A stretch of DNA of 64,000 bases from Neobacillus mesonae. Its GTDB lineage: Bacteria > Bacillota > Bacilli > Bacillales > Cytobacillaceae. The notes under the pieces were generated by a model, which had not been told where the DNA came from, made no database searches, and saw only the letters and a list, made by a program, of their open reading frames with translations. The first letter of the stretch is position 1, and every line of letters starts with the position of its first letter. A program made the translations under genes and the position numbers. The stretch lies in NCBI RefSeq assembly GCF_001636315.1, contig NZ_KV440949.1, positions 5,040,084-5,104,083 on the forward strand, read 5' to 3'. Of this stretch, positions 34,905 through 43,026 are shown in pieces.

Positions 34905-36035
34905 ATGAAAATTAAACAAACGATTGATAAAGTTCCTGGTGGTTTAATGGTTATCCCGTTATTACTGGGCGCCTTATTAAATACGGTAGACCAGTTGCAC
35001 CTTCCGTTTATTATGAATTTCCTAAAAGCGCTCGGTGTCGCCGCAAATCAGGATGGATATTATGAATTCTTAAAGATAGGCGGTTTCTCCCAGGCTTTGT
35101 TTAAGGATGGAGCCCTAACATTATGTGCGCTGTTTTTGTTTTGTGCAGGCAGTCAAATGAATCTCCGTGTTGGCGGAAAGGCGTTAAAAAAGGGCGTATT
35201 ATTAACCGTTTCAAAGTATTTAGCAGGATTCATTGTAGGAATGATCTGGGGTTATTTGTCTGATCCGGTGAATGGATTCCTTGGTTTATCGACCATGGCT
35301 ATTATCGCCGCGATGACGAATGGGAACGGCGGAATGTTTGCTGCTTTAACGGGACAATACGGAAACCGTTCTGATGTAGGAGCGACAGCCGTTCTTTCTC
35401 TAAATGATGGACCATTTTTCACTTTAATGGCCCTAGGAATGATGGGTGCTAATTTCCCGTTAATTGCCTTTATTGCGGTTTTATTACCTATATTAATTGG
35501 TATGATTTTAGGGAACCTGGATAAAGAAATCCGAACCTTCTTAGCTGCAGGAGAATCACTGGTTATTCCGTTCTTTGCCTTTGCTTTAGGTGCCGGGATG
35601 AATCTGGCAAGCTTTTTTAATCCTGAGGTTGTTGGAGCTGGTATCGTCCTTGCACTCATGACGATTATTTTTTCCGGAGGAGCGATGGTGCTCACCTTTA
35701 AACTGTTCCGTGAAAAAAGTTATATTGCACCATGGGCAGAAGCCTCTACAGCAGGAAACGCAGTAGCAACACCTGCTGCCATTGCAGCTGCAGCAACAGT
35801 TGCGGCCGGATCGGGGTTAATGACTCAGGCGGAGGCCGACGTTTATCAAGGACTAGTGGCTGTCGCTTCAGCACAGATTTCTATCTCAACTATCACGACC
35901 GCATTATTGGTGCCGATTGCTGTTATTTTAGCGGATAAGTACCAACGTAAGCGTGGAATTGACGGGAAACAAGAGAATCATGTTGAGGTGGATAATCCTA
36001 GTAGTACTGATTCTATAGAAAATACAATCGTTTAG
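34905..36035 (+). CDS. kdgT: 2-Keto-3-deoxygluconate permease
   Basis: A 376-residue membrane protein of the KdgT family. It shows KVPGGLMVIPLLLGALLNT at the N-terminus, AAMTNGNGGMFAALTGQYG, and FALGAGMNLASFF, with about ten hydrophobic segments. KdgT imports 2-keto-3-deoxygluconate or similar keto-deoxy acids with protons. It is somewhat longer than the E. coli and B. subtilis proteins (about 330) because of an insertion near residue 45 and a hydrophilic tail. The gene has AGGAGAGTGG upstream and is followed at once by the UxaA-type genes. Confidence 0.9.
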   Translation: MKIKQTIDKVPGGLMVIPLLLGALLNTVDQLHLPFIMNFLKALGVAANQDGYYEFLKIGGFSQALFKDGALTLCALFLFCAGSQMNLRVGGKALKKGVLLTVSKYLAGFIVGMIWGYLSDPVNGFLGLSTMAIIAAMTNGNGGMFAALTGQYGNRSDVGATAVLSLNDGPFFTLMALGMMGANFPLIAFIAVLLPILIGMILGNLDKEIRTFLAAGESLVIPFFAFALGAGMNLASFFNPEVVGAGIVLALMTIIFSGGAMVLTFKLFREKSYIAPWAEASTAGNAVATPAAIAAAATVAAGSGLMTQAEADVYQGLVAVASAQISISTITTALLVPIAVILADKYQRKRGIDGKQENHVEVDNPSSTDSIENTIV

Positions 36036-36080
36036 TATTTGTTTTCATCCATTTTAATAGAAACGAAAGGGGAATTTCAG

Positions 36081-37205
36081 TTGGATTATTCATTTGAGGG
36101 ATATAGAAGAAATGATGGAACTGTTGGTATAAGAAATTATATAGGAGTCATCTGTTCCGTTGTTTGCTCCAGTGTAGTCGCCAGGGAAATTGCAGAAAAG
36201 GTACCGGGCGCCGTTCCATTTGTGCATGGAAATGGCTGTGCACAGCTTGGCGATGATTTCCAAGTAACCAAAAATATGCTTGTCGGTATTTCGTCAAACC
36301 CAAACCTCTATTCCGCTCTTCTTGTAGGATTAGGCTGTGAAACAAACCAGATCGCTGGCTTGCTTGAAAGTATTCCAGAAACAAAACCTATAAAAGGAAT
36401 CGGGATTCAACAACTGGCTGGAGGCGAAAATACGAAGAAAAAAGGTGTAGAAATCGTTGAACAATGGTCAAAAGAAACCGCCAATCAAAAAAGGGAGCGC
36501 TTCCCAATTTCGGCGTTGACAGTTGGTATATTACCTGTAGATTTGGATGAAGCTGCTGCTATTAAAATGGCTCGGGTTATTGGATTACTTATTAATAGAT
36601 TGGTAGAAAATAACGCCAAAGTTTTGTTTGGACTATCTCAAACACTGGAGCCAGCAGGTGAACTATTGTCAGAGCGTTCTGAAGAAGAAGATATAAAAAG
36701 TAGATTGAAGTCAATGGGTGCGGGATTGCAGCGGAAACGCTGGAAGGAAGTAGGGAATGCTTCTTTGGATCATGCTGAATTTTCAGAACAGGAAAAAGCA
36801 CTTGCACTTCTTGAAGCTGACATGACCGGGACACATTTGATACGCAGTGTCTTGGGGTATAGCGAATCAGCAAGAGAGGCTGGTTTCCATTTCATAACTG
36901 TTCCAACAAATATAGTTGAGGCATTATCAAATATGGCTTCAAGCGGCTGCAATCTAGCGATTATTGTAAGCAGCAGAGGGGTACTGACAGGTTCACTCGC
37001 TCTCCCTTGCATGACAATTGCACCGCAAAACCCTAATGAGTCATTTGATGAGCTAATTGACTATACCGTTACAACAAGGGAAGCTGGCAGCCAAGTGGAA
37101 CAAATCCTTGCGGAACTGATGGAAATCTGCTCTGGCAAGCAAACAAATCTTGAAAAACTGGAGCTGGGTGAATTTTCGATACCCCATATAGGTACCACAT
37201 TTTAA
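36081..37205 (+). CDS. UxaA/GarD-type dehydratase large subunit A (N-terminal motifs kept)
   Basis: A 374-residue protein from a TTG at 36081, eight bases after GAAAGGGG; a reading from 36039 has no RBS. It begins GYRRNDGTVGIRNYIGVIC as in the altronate/galactarate dehydratase C-terminal domain and keeps the motifs VHGNGCAQLGDDF (His49, Cys53) and LVGLGCETNQ (Cys86). The second half has lost the family motifs CGGSD and GGLTTLEEKS: at that place it reads VGILPVDLDEAAAI. Together with the SAF-domain subunit at 37225 and the paralogue at 37536 it probably forms one dehydratase. Altronate, galactarate and sulfolactate are known substrates of the family. Confidence 0.8.
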   Translation: MDYSFEGYRRNDGTVGIRNYIGVICSVVCSSVVAREIAEKVPGAVPFVHGNGCAQLGDDFQVTKNMLVGISSNPNLYSALLVGLGCETNQIAGLLESIPETKPIKGIGIQQLAGGENTKKKGVEIVEQWSKETANQKRERFPISALTVGILPVDLDEAAAIKMARVIGLLINRLVENNAKVLFGLSQTLEPAGELLSERSEEEDIKSRLKSMGAGLQRKRWKEVGNASLDHAEFSEQEKALALLEADMTGTHLIRSVLGYSESAREAGFHFITVPTNIVEALSNMASSGCNLAIIVSSRGVLTGSLALPCMTIAPQNPNESFDELIDYTVTTREAGSQVEQILAELMEICSGKQTNLEKLELGEFSIPHIGTTF

Positions 37206-37224
37206 CATGAATGGAGGGATTAGA

Positions 37225-37539
37225 ATGAACAAAAAGTACAATGCGCTTAAATTGAATCAGAAAGATAATGTAGTGGTGGCACTAAGAGGAATTAAAGAAG
37301 GCAACTGGCTTTCCATCCAAGGAGATACGGATACCGTGCAAGTATTGCAAAAAATCCCTTACGGACATAAAATAGCAGTTGGTTTTATTCCGAAAGGTGG
37401 AAAAATCATTAAATACGGAGAATGCATGGGGATTGCGACTGACGATATACAGCCTGGATTCCATGTTCATGTTTTTAATGTCCGGGGATTAAAAGAGGAA
37501 GAACGATTAAGTATTCATAGGGAGATGCAATTGCCATGA
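37225..37539 (+). CDS. UxaA-type small subunit (SAF domain)
   Basis: A 104-residue protein with the SAF fold found at the N-terminus of altronate dehydratase, here as a separate subunit as in SuyA. It contains VALRGIKEGNWLSIQG, KIPYGHKIAVGFIPKGGKI-like sequence, and KYGECMGIATDDIQPGFHVH with the metal-type His. The ATG at 37225 was chosen because GGAGGG is six bases upstream. Its end overlaps the start of large subunit B by four bases (ATGA), so the three genes are translated together. Confidence 0.85.
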   Translation: MNKKYNALKLNQKDNVVVALRGIKEGNWLSIQGDTDTVQVLQKIPYGHKIAVGFIPKGGKIIKYGECMGIATDDIQPGFHVHVFNVRGLKEEERLSIHREMQLP

Positions 37540-38693
37540 GAACTTTTGAAGGATACCGCAGACCGAATGGAACGATTGGTGTTAGGAATCATGTCATTGT
37601 TATTAATATAGTTGGTGAATTGGCCAGTCTTACAAAAAAATTAGCACAGCTGGTACCAGGGGTTATTCCGGTAGCCCACCAAGCAGGAAAAGCGCAATAC
37701 CCCGAAGATTTAGAACAGACCATTCGAACACTGAAAGGGACAGCTGGGCATCCAAATGTTAGCGCTGCACTGCTTTTAGGGATGGGTGAAGATGATCCAG
37801 CTGAACAAATGGTTGAAGCCCTTCGTCAGGAGGGTTGTTTCGTCCATTCCATTACGTTTCAAAAGGATAAAACAATAACTGACATTCTTCGAGAAGGTAA
37901 GCTTTGGCTGGAAAAAGCCGTAGAGCGCAGTAAAGGACAACAGAAGGAAATTGCAGATGTAACGGAATTGATTATCGGGTTAGAATGCGGCGGGTCTGAT
38001 GCATGGTCGGGTATTACGGCTAACCCAGCAATTGGGGCTTGTTCTGATGCAATTGTTAGGGACGGGGGTACAAGTATTTTAGCGGAAACGACGGAAGCAA
38101 TTGGCGCGGAACATATTTTAGCCAATCGGGCGGTAAACCCTGCTGTCGGTGAAGCCTTCTTAAAAATTGTAAAGGAGTACGAGGAAAGAATACGGGATAC
38201 AGGCGAAGATATTCGCTCTGCCAACCCTACACCAGGGAATATGGCCGGAGGGTTGACGACGCTCGAAGAAAAATCATTAGGCTGTATAAAAAAAGGAGGA
38301 AACTCCACATTAATGGAGGTTATTGCCTATGCCGAAAAACCAACAGAAAAAGGTTTTATCTTTATGGATACACCGGGATATGATGTGGAATCAGTAGCTG
38401 GTCTTGCTGCAGGCGGTGCACAAATTGTTTTATTTTCAACCGGCAAAGGGTCCCCAACCGGTTCGCCAATTGTCCCCGTCATCAAAATTGGAACCAACCC
38501 AAGGCTCTATGAAATCATGTCAGAACATATTGATGTAAATGCCGGCAAAATTATCGAAGGCAAAAATACGATTGATGAAATTGGTCAGGAAATCTATAAG
38601 CTAATCATAGATACCGCCAATGGGGGACTAACCGCTGCCGAAAAACACAAAAATCAAGAATTCGCGATTTGGAGATTAGCTCAAACCAAATGA
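37536..38693 (+). CDS. UxaA/GarD-type dehydratase large subunit B (C-terminal motifs kept)
   Basis: A 385-residue paralogue of the gene at 36081. It keeps the second-half motifs of the family: GLECGGSDAWSGITANPAIG (Cys151), ETTEAIGAEH, GNMAGGLTTLEEKSLGC and MDTPGYDVESVAGLAAGG. In contrast the first-half motifs are changed: AHQAGKAQYPED replaces the HGxGCxQ segment and LGMGEDDPAEQ replaces GLGCETNQ. This is the mirror image of subunit A. The most economical reading is a heteromeric enzyme in which A and B each supply one part of the active site. The gene overlaps the small subunit by four bases. Confidence 0.82.
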   Translation: MRTFEGYRRPNGTIGVRNHVIVINIVGELASLTKKLAQLVPGVIPVAHQAGKAQYPEDLEQTIRTLKGTAGHPNVSAALLLGMGEDDPAEQMVEALRQEGCFVHSITFQKDKTITDILREGKLWLEKAVERSKGQQKEIADVTELIIGLECGGSDAWSGITANPAIGACSDAIVRDGGTSILAETTEAIGAEHILANRAVNPAVGEAFLKIVKEYEERIRDTGEDIRSANPTPGNMAGGLTTLEEKSLGCIKKGGNSTLMEVIAYAEKPTEKGFIFMDTPGYDVESVAGLAAGGAQIVLFSTGKGSPTGSPIVPVIKIGTNPRLYEIMSEHIDVNAGKIIEGKNTIDEIGQEIYKLIIDTANGGLTAAEKHKNQEFAIWRLAQTK

Positions 38694-38703
38694 AGCATAG
38701 GAA

Positions 38704-38738
38704 GGTTCTCCTGTTTCATTTTTATGAACAGGAGAACC
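38704..38738 (+). terminator. Strong hairpin after the UxaA-type operon
   Basis: GGTTCTCCTGTT-CAT pairs with ATGAACAGGAGAACC over about 15 bases with one bulge. There is no T run, so its termination strength is uncertain. Confidence 0.6.
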
Positions 38739-38835
38739 CCACCTCTATGTTTAAATCGTTCAGCCAATATTCTAAAAGATAAATATTTAAGGCCAATCGA
38801 TCAGTAGGTAAATAGGCACAAAATCAGAAAATTTA

Positions 38836-38865
38836 TTGACAAGTCTGAAAATTATTTATTATTAT
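38836..38865 (+). promoter_or_regulatory. Sigma-A-type promoter of the TRAP operon
   Basis: TTGACA at 38836-38841 and TATTAT at 38860-38865 are 18 bases apart. Two palindromic operators lie downstream of the expected start point, as for a repressed promoter. The 38694-39066 gap also holds the preceding hairpin and a short leader frame. Confidence 0.6.
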
Positions 38866-38897
38866 AAACTATAGAAAGTTTTACATTATGAAGTTGA

Positions 38898-38914
38898 GTT
38901 TTATATTATAAAAC
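38898..38914. promoter_or_regulatory. Palindromic IclR-type operator, copy 1
   Basis: GTTTTATATTATAAAAC, 17 bases, perfectly symmetrical around the central base. The second copy is exactly 60 bases on, and a third is at 48555 before the second FAH gene. A degenerate form, GTTTTACATTATGAAG, precedes it near 38877. Confidence 0.75.
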
Positions 38915-38957
38915 GATTTAAAAAAAAGATATTTTTTTCACAATAATCCAAAACTGA

Positions 38958-38974
38958 GTTTTATAATATAAAAC
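38958..38974. promoter_or_regulatory. Palindromic IclR-type operator, copy 2
   Basis: GTTTTATAATATAAAAC, perfect 17-base palindrome, preceded by GA as in the first and third copies. It ends about 20 bases before the leader ATG at 38997. Confidence 0.75.
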
Positions 38975-38996
38975 AATTTAATAAGTGGAGGTGAAT

Positions 38997-39044
38997 ATGA
39001 TATCAGGATTTCTATCCTTTGTAACCGCTTACTATTGTTCCTAA
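38997..39044 (+). CDS. Possible 15-residue leader peptide before dctP
   Basis: ATG at 38997 follows GTGGAGGTGA with ideal spacing, and the frame MISGFLSFVTAYYCS ends in TAA at 39042. The dctP start is 22 bases further on with its own RBS. The good RBS suggests it is translated; it may serve translation coupling or control. The frame is short and could be chance. No attenuator hairpin is seen around it. Confidence 0.35.
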   Translation: MISGFLSFVTAYYCS

Positions 39045-39066
39045 TTTAATGATAGGAGTTGGTCAG

Positions 39067-40101
39067 ATGAATAAAAAATTGTCAATTGGCGCAGCTATTG
39101 TCCTCGGTGCCTCTTTATTCCTTTCTGCATGCAGCGGTACAGAAAAATCAGCTTCTGATGAAATGTCAGGAGAAGGGGCTGCGAAAACGATTAAAGTGGC
39201 CAACTATTTTGCGGAAGATCATCCGCAAAATATAGCGCTAAAGGAAAAATTCAAAAAAATAGTAGAGGCAGAATCAAAAGGAAGCTTAAAAGTTCAAATA
39301 TTCCCTAATAGTACGCTTGGCGCCGAGAAGGAATTTTATGATGGCGTCCGAAACGGAACGATTGAAATGGGTATCCCTGGATTAATTATGCAGGCCGACA
39401 TCCCCAAAATGGCGGTACCAGAGTGGCCATTCCTGTTAAAGGACTTTCACCATGTAAAAACCGTATTAAATGGCCCTATTGGGGAAGAATTAACGGCTGA
39501 CCTCGAAGAGGAACATGGTGTAAAACCTTTAGCCTGGAGTGCAAATGGCTTCAGAATGATTTCTTCCAATAAACCAATTAAAAGTATGGAGGATTTTGAT
39601 GGCCTCCGTTTAAGAATGCCAAATATCCCAAACTATATTTCCCTTGGGAAATTACTTGGGGCGAATATAACTCCACTCCCAATTTCAGAAATATTTACGG
39701 CTTTGGAACAAAAGGTTGTTGATGGTCAGGACAATCCGATTGCAACCCTTCGTGCATCGGGCTGGTATGAAGTTCAAAGCGACGTTCTGGAATCTAAGCA
39801 TATGTTCAGTCCAAACATCTACATTATTAACAGTCAATTCTGGAAGGGCTTATCAAAGAATCAGCAGCAAATCATCGAAAAAGCATCAAAGATTGCTGCG
39901 GAATATGAATTTCAATTGCTGGAAAAAAGCTATGAAGATGATAAAAAATTCCTCGAAAAACATGGTATTAAATTCACTACTCCATCTAAAGAATTCTCTG
40001 ATGATATGCAAAAGGCAGCACAGCCTTTATATGATGAAATTTATCAAAAATTTGATTGGGCTAAAGGTTTAGTTGAAAGAATTAAATCTGAAGCTGATTA
40101 A
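39067..40101 (+). CDS. dctP: TRAP transporter solute-binding protein DctP (first)
   Basis: A 344-residue extracytoplasmic lipoprotein. The signal peptide ends in the lipobox LSAC. The mature part has the DctP signature: IKVANYFAEDHPQN, FPNSTLGAEKEFYDGVRNG, GLRLRMPNIPNYISLGKLLG with the Arg that holds the ligand carboxylate, and FTALEQKVVDGQDNPIAT. It should bind an organic or sugar acid. The ATG at 39067 has TAGGAG upstream; a reading from 39049 would precede that RBS. It is first of a TRAP operon with dctQ and dctM. Confidence 0.9.
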   Translation: MNKKLSIGAAIVLGASLFLSACSGTEKSASDEMSGEGAAKTIKVANYFAEDHPQNIALKEKFKKIVEAESKGSLKVQIFPNSTLGAEKEFYDGVRNGTIEMGIPGLIMQADIPKMAVPEWPFLLKDFHHVKTVLNGPIGEELTADLEEEHGVKPLAWSANGFRMISSNKPIKSMEDFDGLRLRMPNIPNYISLGKLLGANITPLPISEIFTALEQKVVDGQDNPIATLRASGWYEVQSDVLESKHMFSPNIYIINSQFWKGLSKNQQQIIEKASKIAAEYEFQLLEKSYEDDKKFLEKHGIKFTTPSKEFSDDMQKAAQPLYDEIYQKFDWAKGLVERIKSEAD

Positions 40102-40112
40102 GGAGGGGATCC

Positions 40113-40631
40113 TTGTTGCAAAAAATAAGCAAAATATGTAATAAAATCCTGAACGTATGCATCTCTTTATCACTTGCTTCAATGTCAATAATGGTTTTTG
40201 GAAATGTTATTCTCCGCTATATTTTCAATTCAGGGATAACATGGTCGGAGGAAATGTCTAGATTCCTATTTGTGTGGATGGTATTTCTTGGTGCAATTGC
40301 TTGTCTAAAGGATAATATGCACCTTGGGGTTGATCTTGTGGTAAATGCCCTGCCGCCAAAATTAAAAAAAATAGCATTTGTAATTAGTAATTTATTAGTT
40401 TTATATGTTTTATGGCTGCTTCTTGTCGGCAGCTGGAAAATGACGTTATTAAATATGAATAGTACGGCACCGGCAACGGGACTTCCACTTGCCTATCTAT
40501 ATGGAATTGGAATTGTTACTAGTTTGTCAATGGCTGCTATCGTTATTATCAGAATGTTCCAAACATTTACTTCAAAAACCGATTCAAATCTTACCATGAT
40601 TTCTTCCACCGAGGAAGTATTTAAACAATAA
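40113..40631 (+). CDS. dctQ: TRAP transporter small permease DctQ
   Basis: A 172-residue membrane protein with four hydrophobic segments. The DctQ features are the FNSGITWSEEMSRFLFVWMVFLG-type segment after the second helix and the GLPLAYLYGIGIV segment before the last. It pairs with DctM as the membrane part of the TRAP transporter. The start is a TTG at 40113 or 40116, seven to ten bases after AGGAGGGG, which itself overlaps the dctP stop codon. Confidence 0.88.
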   Translation: MLQKISKICNKILNVCISLSLASMSIMVFGNVILRYIFNSGITWSEEMSRFLFVWMVFLGAIACLKDNMHLGVDLVVNALPPKLKKIAFVISNLLVLYVLWLLLVGSWKMTLLNMNSTAPATGLPLAYLYGIGIVTSLSMAAIVIIRMFQTFTSKTDSNLTMISSTEEVFKQ

Positions 40632-40679
40632 GAATCATGACATTTAAAAGATTTCATTCTGCAAAGGGAGGAAAACCAA

Positions 40680-41954
40680 TTGGTTGGTGTATTTCTTGGA
40701 TCACTGTTTGGATCATTGGCATTAGGAGTTCCAATCGCTTTTGCTTTAATTCTTTGCGGCGTTTCTATCATGTTTGCCTTAGATATGATGGATGCTCAAA
40801 TTGTTGCTCAAAATCTTATTAATGGAGCAAATAATTTTTCGCTGATGGCCATTCCGTTTTTTGTTCTGGCTGGGGAACTGATGAACGCAGGTGGTATCTC
40901 CAAACGGATTGTCGGATTTGCTATGTCACTTGTCGGACATATAAGAGGCGGACTAGGGTTTGTTGCTATTATTGCCAGTGTTTTGTTCGCCGGTTTGTCA
41001 GGCTCAGCAGTGGCTGATACGGCTGCTCTCGGTGCAATATTGATTCCAATGATGATTGCCAGGGGATATGATGTTAATCGTTCCACCGGCTTAATTTGTG
41101 CATCTGGCATTATTGCTCCGGTTATTCCACCTAGCATTCCAATGATTATTTATGGGGTAACAGCAGGTGTTTCGATCACTCAGTTATTTATGGGAGGAAT
41201 TATTCCGGGCATCATGATGGGATTTGGGCTGATTATCGTTTGGGCATTTATTGCTCGGCGTGATAAAAGTGAACTTCCGAAAAAGCATTCATTAAAAGAA
41301 ATTATGCAGGCTACTAAAGAAGCGCTTTGGGCCTTGTTTCTCCCTGTCATTATTATTGGCGGTTTAAGAGGAGGAATCTTTACCCCTACTGAAGCAGCTG
41401 TGGTTGCAGCTTTCTATGCCTTGTTTGTCGGACTTGTTGTTTATCGAGAATTAAAATTGAGCGATCTGCATCCCGTTCTTGTAGCTGCAGCAAAGACAAC
41501 CGCTGTCGTAATGTTCGTTGCAGCTGCAGCAATGGTTTCTGCTTGGCTGATTACCGTGGCAGATGTTCCAGGTCAAATGGCCGAACTTCTGGGTGGATTA
41601 ATCGATAACCCATTATTGCTGCTGCTTTTGATTAATTTGATTTTATTGGCTGTCGGGCTTGTCATGGACCTGACGCCAGCCATTTTAATTTTTACACCTG
41701 TGTTTTTACCACTTGTAAAGCTTGCGGGAATTGATCCAGTGTATTTCGGAATTATTATGGTAATTAACTTGTGTATCGGTTTAATTACGCCGCCTGTCGG
41801 AACAGTTCTATATGTGGGCTGCGGGGTCAGTAAAATCAATATCGTCCAATTAACCAAAGGAATTTGGCCATTTGTCTTACTTCATATCCTTGTTCTGGTG
41901 CTATTGATCCTGTTCCCATCCATCATTATGGTTCCACTAAAATTTTTAACTTAA
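40680..41954 (+). CDS. dctM: TRAP transporter large permease DctM
   Basis: A 424-residue membrane protein with about twelve segments of the DctM family. Signature stretches are MAIPFFVLAGELMNAGGIS, GLSGSAVADTAALGAILIP, and SGIIAPVIPPSIPMIIYG. It is the sodium-coupled transport subunit. The start TTG at 40680 has GGGAGG upstream. The gene is followed closely by a dehydrogenase gene, and a second binding protein comes after that, so two binding proteins may share this permease. Confidence 0.92.
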   Translation: MVGVFLGSLFGSLALGVPIAFALILCGVSIMFALDMMDAQIVAQNLINGANNFSLMAIPFFVLAGELMNAGGISKRIVGFAMSLVGHIRGGLGFVAIIASVLFAGLSGSAVADTAALGAILIPMMIARGYDVNRSTGLICASGIIAPVIPPSIPMIIYGVTAGVSITQLFMGGIIPGIMMGFGLIIVWAFIARRDKSELPKKHSLKEIMQATKEALWALFLPVIIIGGLRGGIFTPTEAAVVAAFYALFVGLVVYRELKLSDLHPVLVAAAKTTAVVMFVAAAAMVSAWLITVADVPGQMAELLGGLIDNPLLLLLLINLILLAVGLVMDLTPAILIFTPVFLPLVKLAGIDPVYFGIIMVINLCIGLITPPVGTVLYVGCGVSKINIVQLTKGIWPFVLLHILVLVLLILFPSIIMVPLKFLT

Positions 41955-41976
41955 ATTATGATTGGAAGTGAAAAGG

Positions 41977-42999
41977 TTGCGGAAATTCAAGGTTGTTGTG
42001 ACTGATTGGGAGTTTGAGGACCTTCGGTATGAAGAAGCCGTATTAAATCAATCATCTCATATAGAACTTATTGCAGCTGATTGCCGGACGGAAGATGAAG
42101 TGATTTATACATGCAAAGATGCGGACGGAATCATTAATCAGTATGCACCGCTAAGCAAGAAGGTAATGGATGCGCTCGAAAACTGTAAGGTAATTACAAG
42201 ATATGGCGTCGGTGTCAATACAATCAATATAAAAGCGGCTACAGAAAAAGGAATTTGTGTAGCCAATGTACCTGATTACTGTATGGATGAGGTTTCGGAT
42301 CATGCCTTGGCATTGATCCTTGCCTGGGTACGCAAAGTGGTTGTTGCAAATGATCAAGTAAAAAAGGGGAATTGGGATTTTAAAGTGACTAGGCCAATCT
42401 ATCGGCTGCGTGATAAAACGCTTGGTCTTGTTGGCTTTGGAAGGATTCCCCAAGCACTTGCGAAGAAGGCAGAGCAATTTGGGTTTCATATCATTGCATT
42501 TGATCCCTATTTTCCAGCAGTGGAAGCAACGGAAAAAGGTATTACTCTTGTTTCACTAGATACGCTGGCGGAACAGTCAGATATTATTTCGGTTCATGCC
42601 CCGTTAACTCCAGCTACAAAAGGCATGCTGGGCAAAGAACTGTTTGCAAGGATGAAAAAGACTCCTTTGATTATAAATACTTCAAGGGGACCTGTTATTG
42701 ATGAAGATGCATTATTGGAATCGCTTAAGCGCGGAGTAGTATCTGGCGCAGCATTAGATGTGATGACAGAAGAACCAATTAACAAGGAGCACCCATTTTT
42801 AACGATGGATAATGTTATCTTAACACCACATGTTGCATGGTATTCCGAGGAAGCAGAGGCCGAAATGCGGACAAAGGCAGCGATGGGCATCATGGATGTT
42901 CTAATCAATATAAAATATCCAAAATACCTGGTTAATCAAGAGGTAAAGAATCATACAAACTTGATGAAAAACGTTAGTCAAGAAACTATTTCAAAATAA
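41977..42999 (+). CDS. D-isomer-specific 2-hydroxyacid dehydrogenase
   Basis: About 340 residues with the NAD-binding fold LGLVGFGRIPQALAKKA and the catalytic Arg in NTSRGPVIDEDALLESL, Glu in LDVMTEEP, and His in ILTPHVAWYSEEAE, as in phosphoglycerate and glycerate dehydrogenases. It interconverts a 2-hydroxy and a 2-keto acid. The start is uncertain: TTG 41977 with GGAAGTG upstream fits the family start FKVVVTDWEF, while TTG 41962 and GTG 41968 are also in frame. The position between the TRAP genes suggests that the imported compound or a pathway intermediate is its substrate. Confidence 0.85.
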   Translation: MRKFKVVVTDWEFEDLRYEEAVLNQSSHIELIAADCRTEDEVIYTCKDADGIINQYAPLSKKVMDALENCKVITRYGVGVNTINIKAATEKGICVANVPDYCMDEVSDHALALILAWVRKVVVANDQVKKGNWDFKVTRPIYRLRDKTLGLVGFGRIPQALAKKAEQFGFHIIAFDPYFPAVEATEKGITLVSLDTLAEQSDIISVHAPLTPATKGMLGKELFARMKKTPLIINTSRGPVIDEDALLESLKRGVVSGAALDVMTEEPINKEHPFLTMDNVILTPHVAWYSEEAEAEMRTKAAMGIMDVLINIKYPKYLVNQEVKNHTNLMKNVSQETISK

Positions 43000-43026
43000 A
43001 AGGATCAAGATAAGGGGGAAATGTAG

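Noticed and set aside
30445..38693. Sulfolactate (SuyAB-like) degradation instead of sugar-acid use
   Set aside because: UxaA-type subunits alone would allow it, but KdgT, FAH enzymes, IlvD/Edd and the semialdehyde-type dehydrogenase fit sugar acids better, and no sulfite exporter or sulfolactate dehydrogenase set is seen.
38704..38738. Riboswitch or RNA gene after the UxaA-type genes
   Set aside because: It is a single simple hairpin at a gene end without conserved flanking structure.
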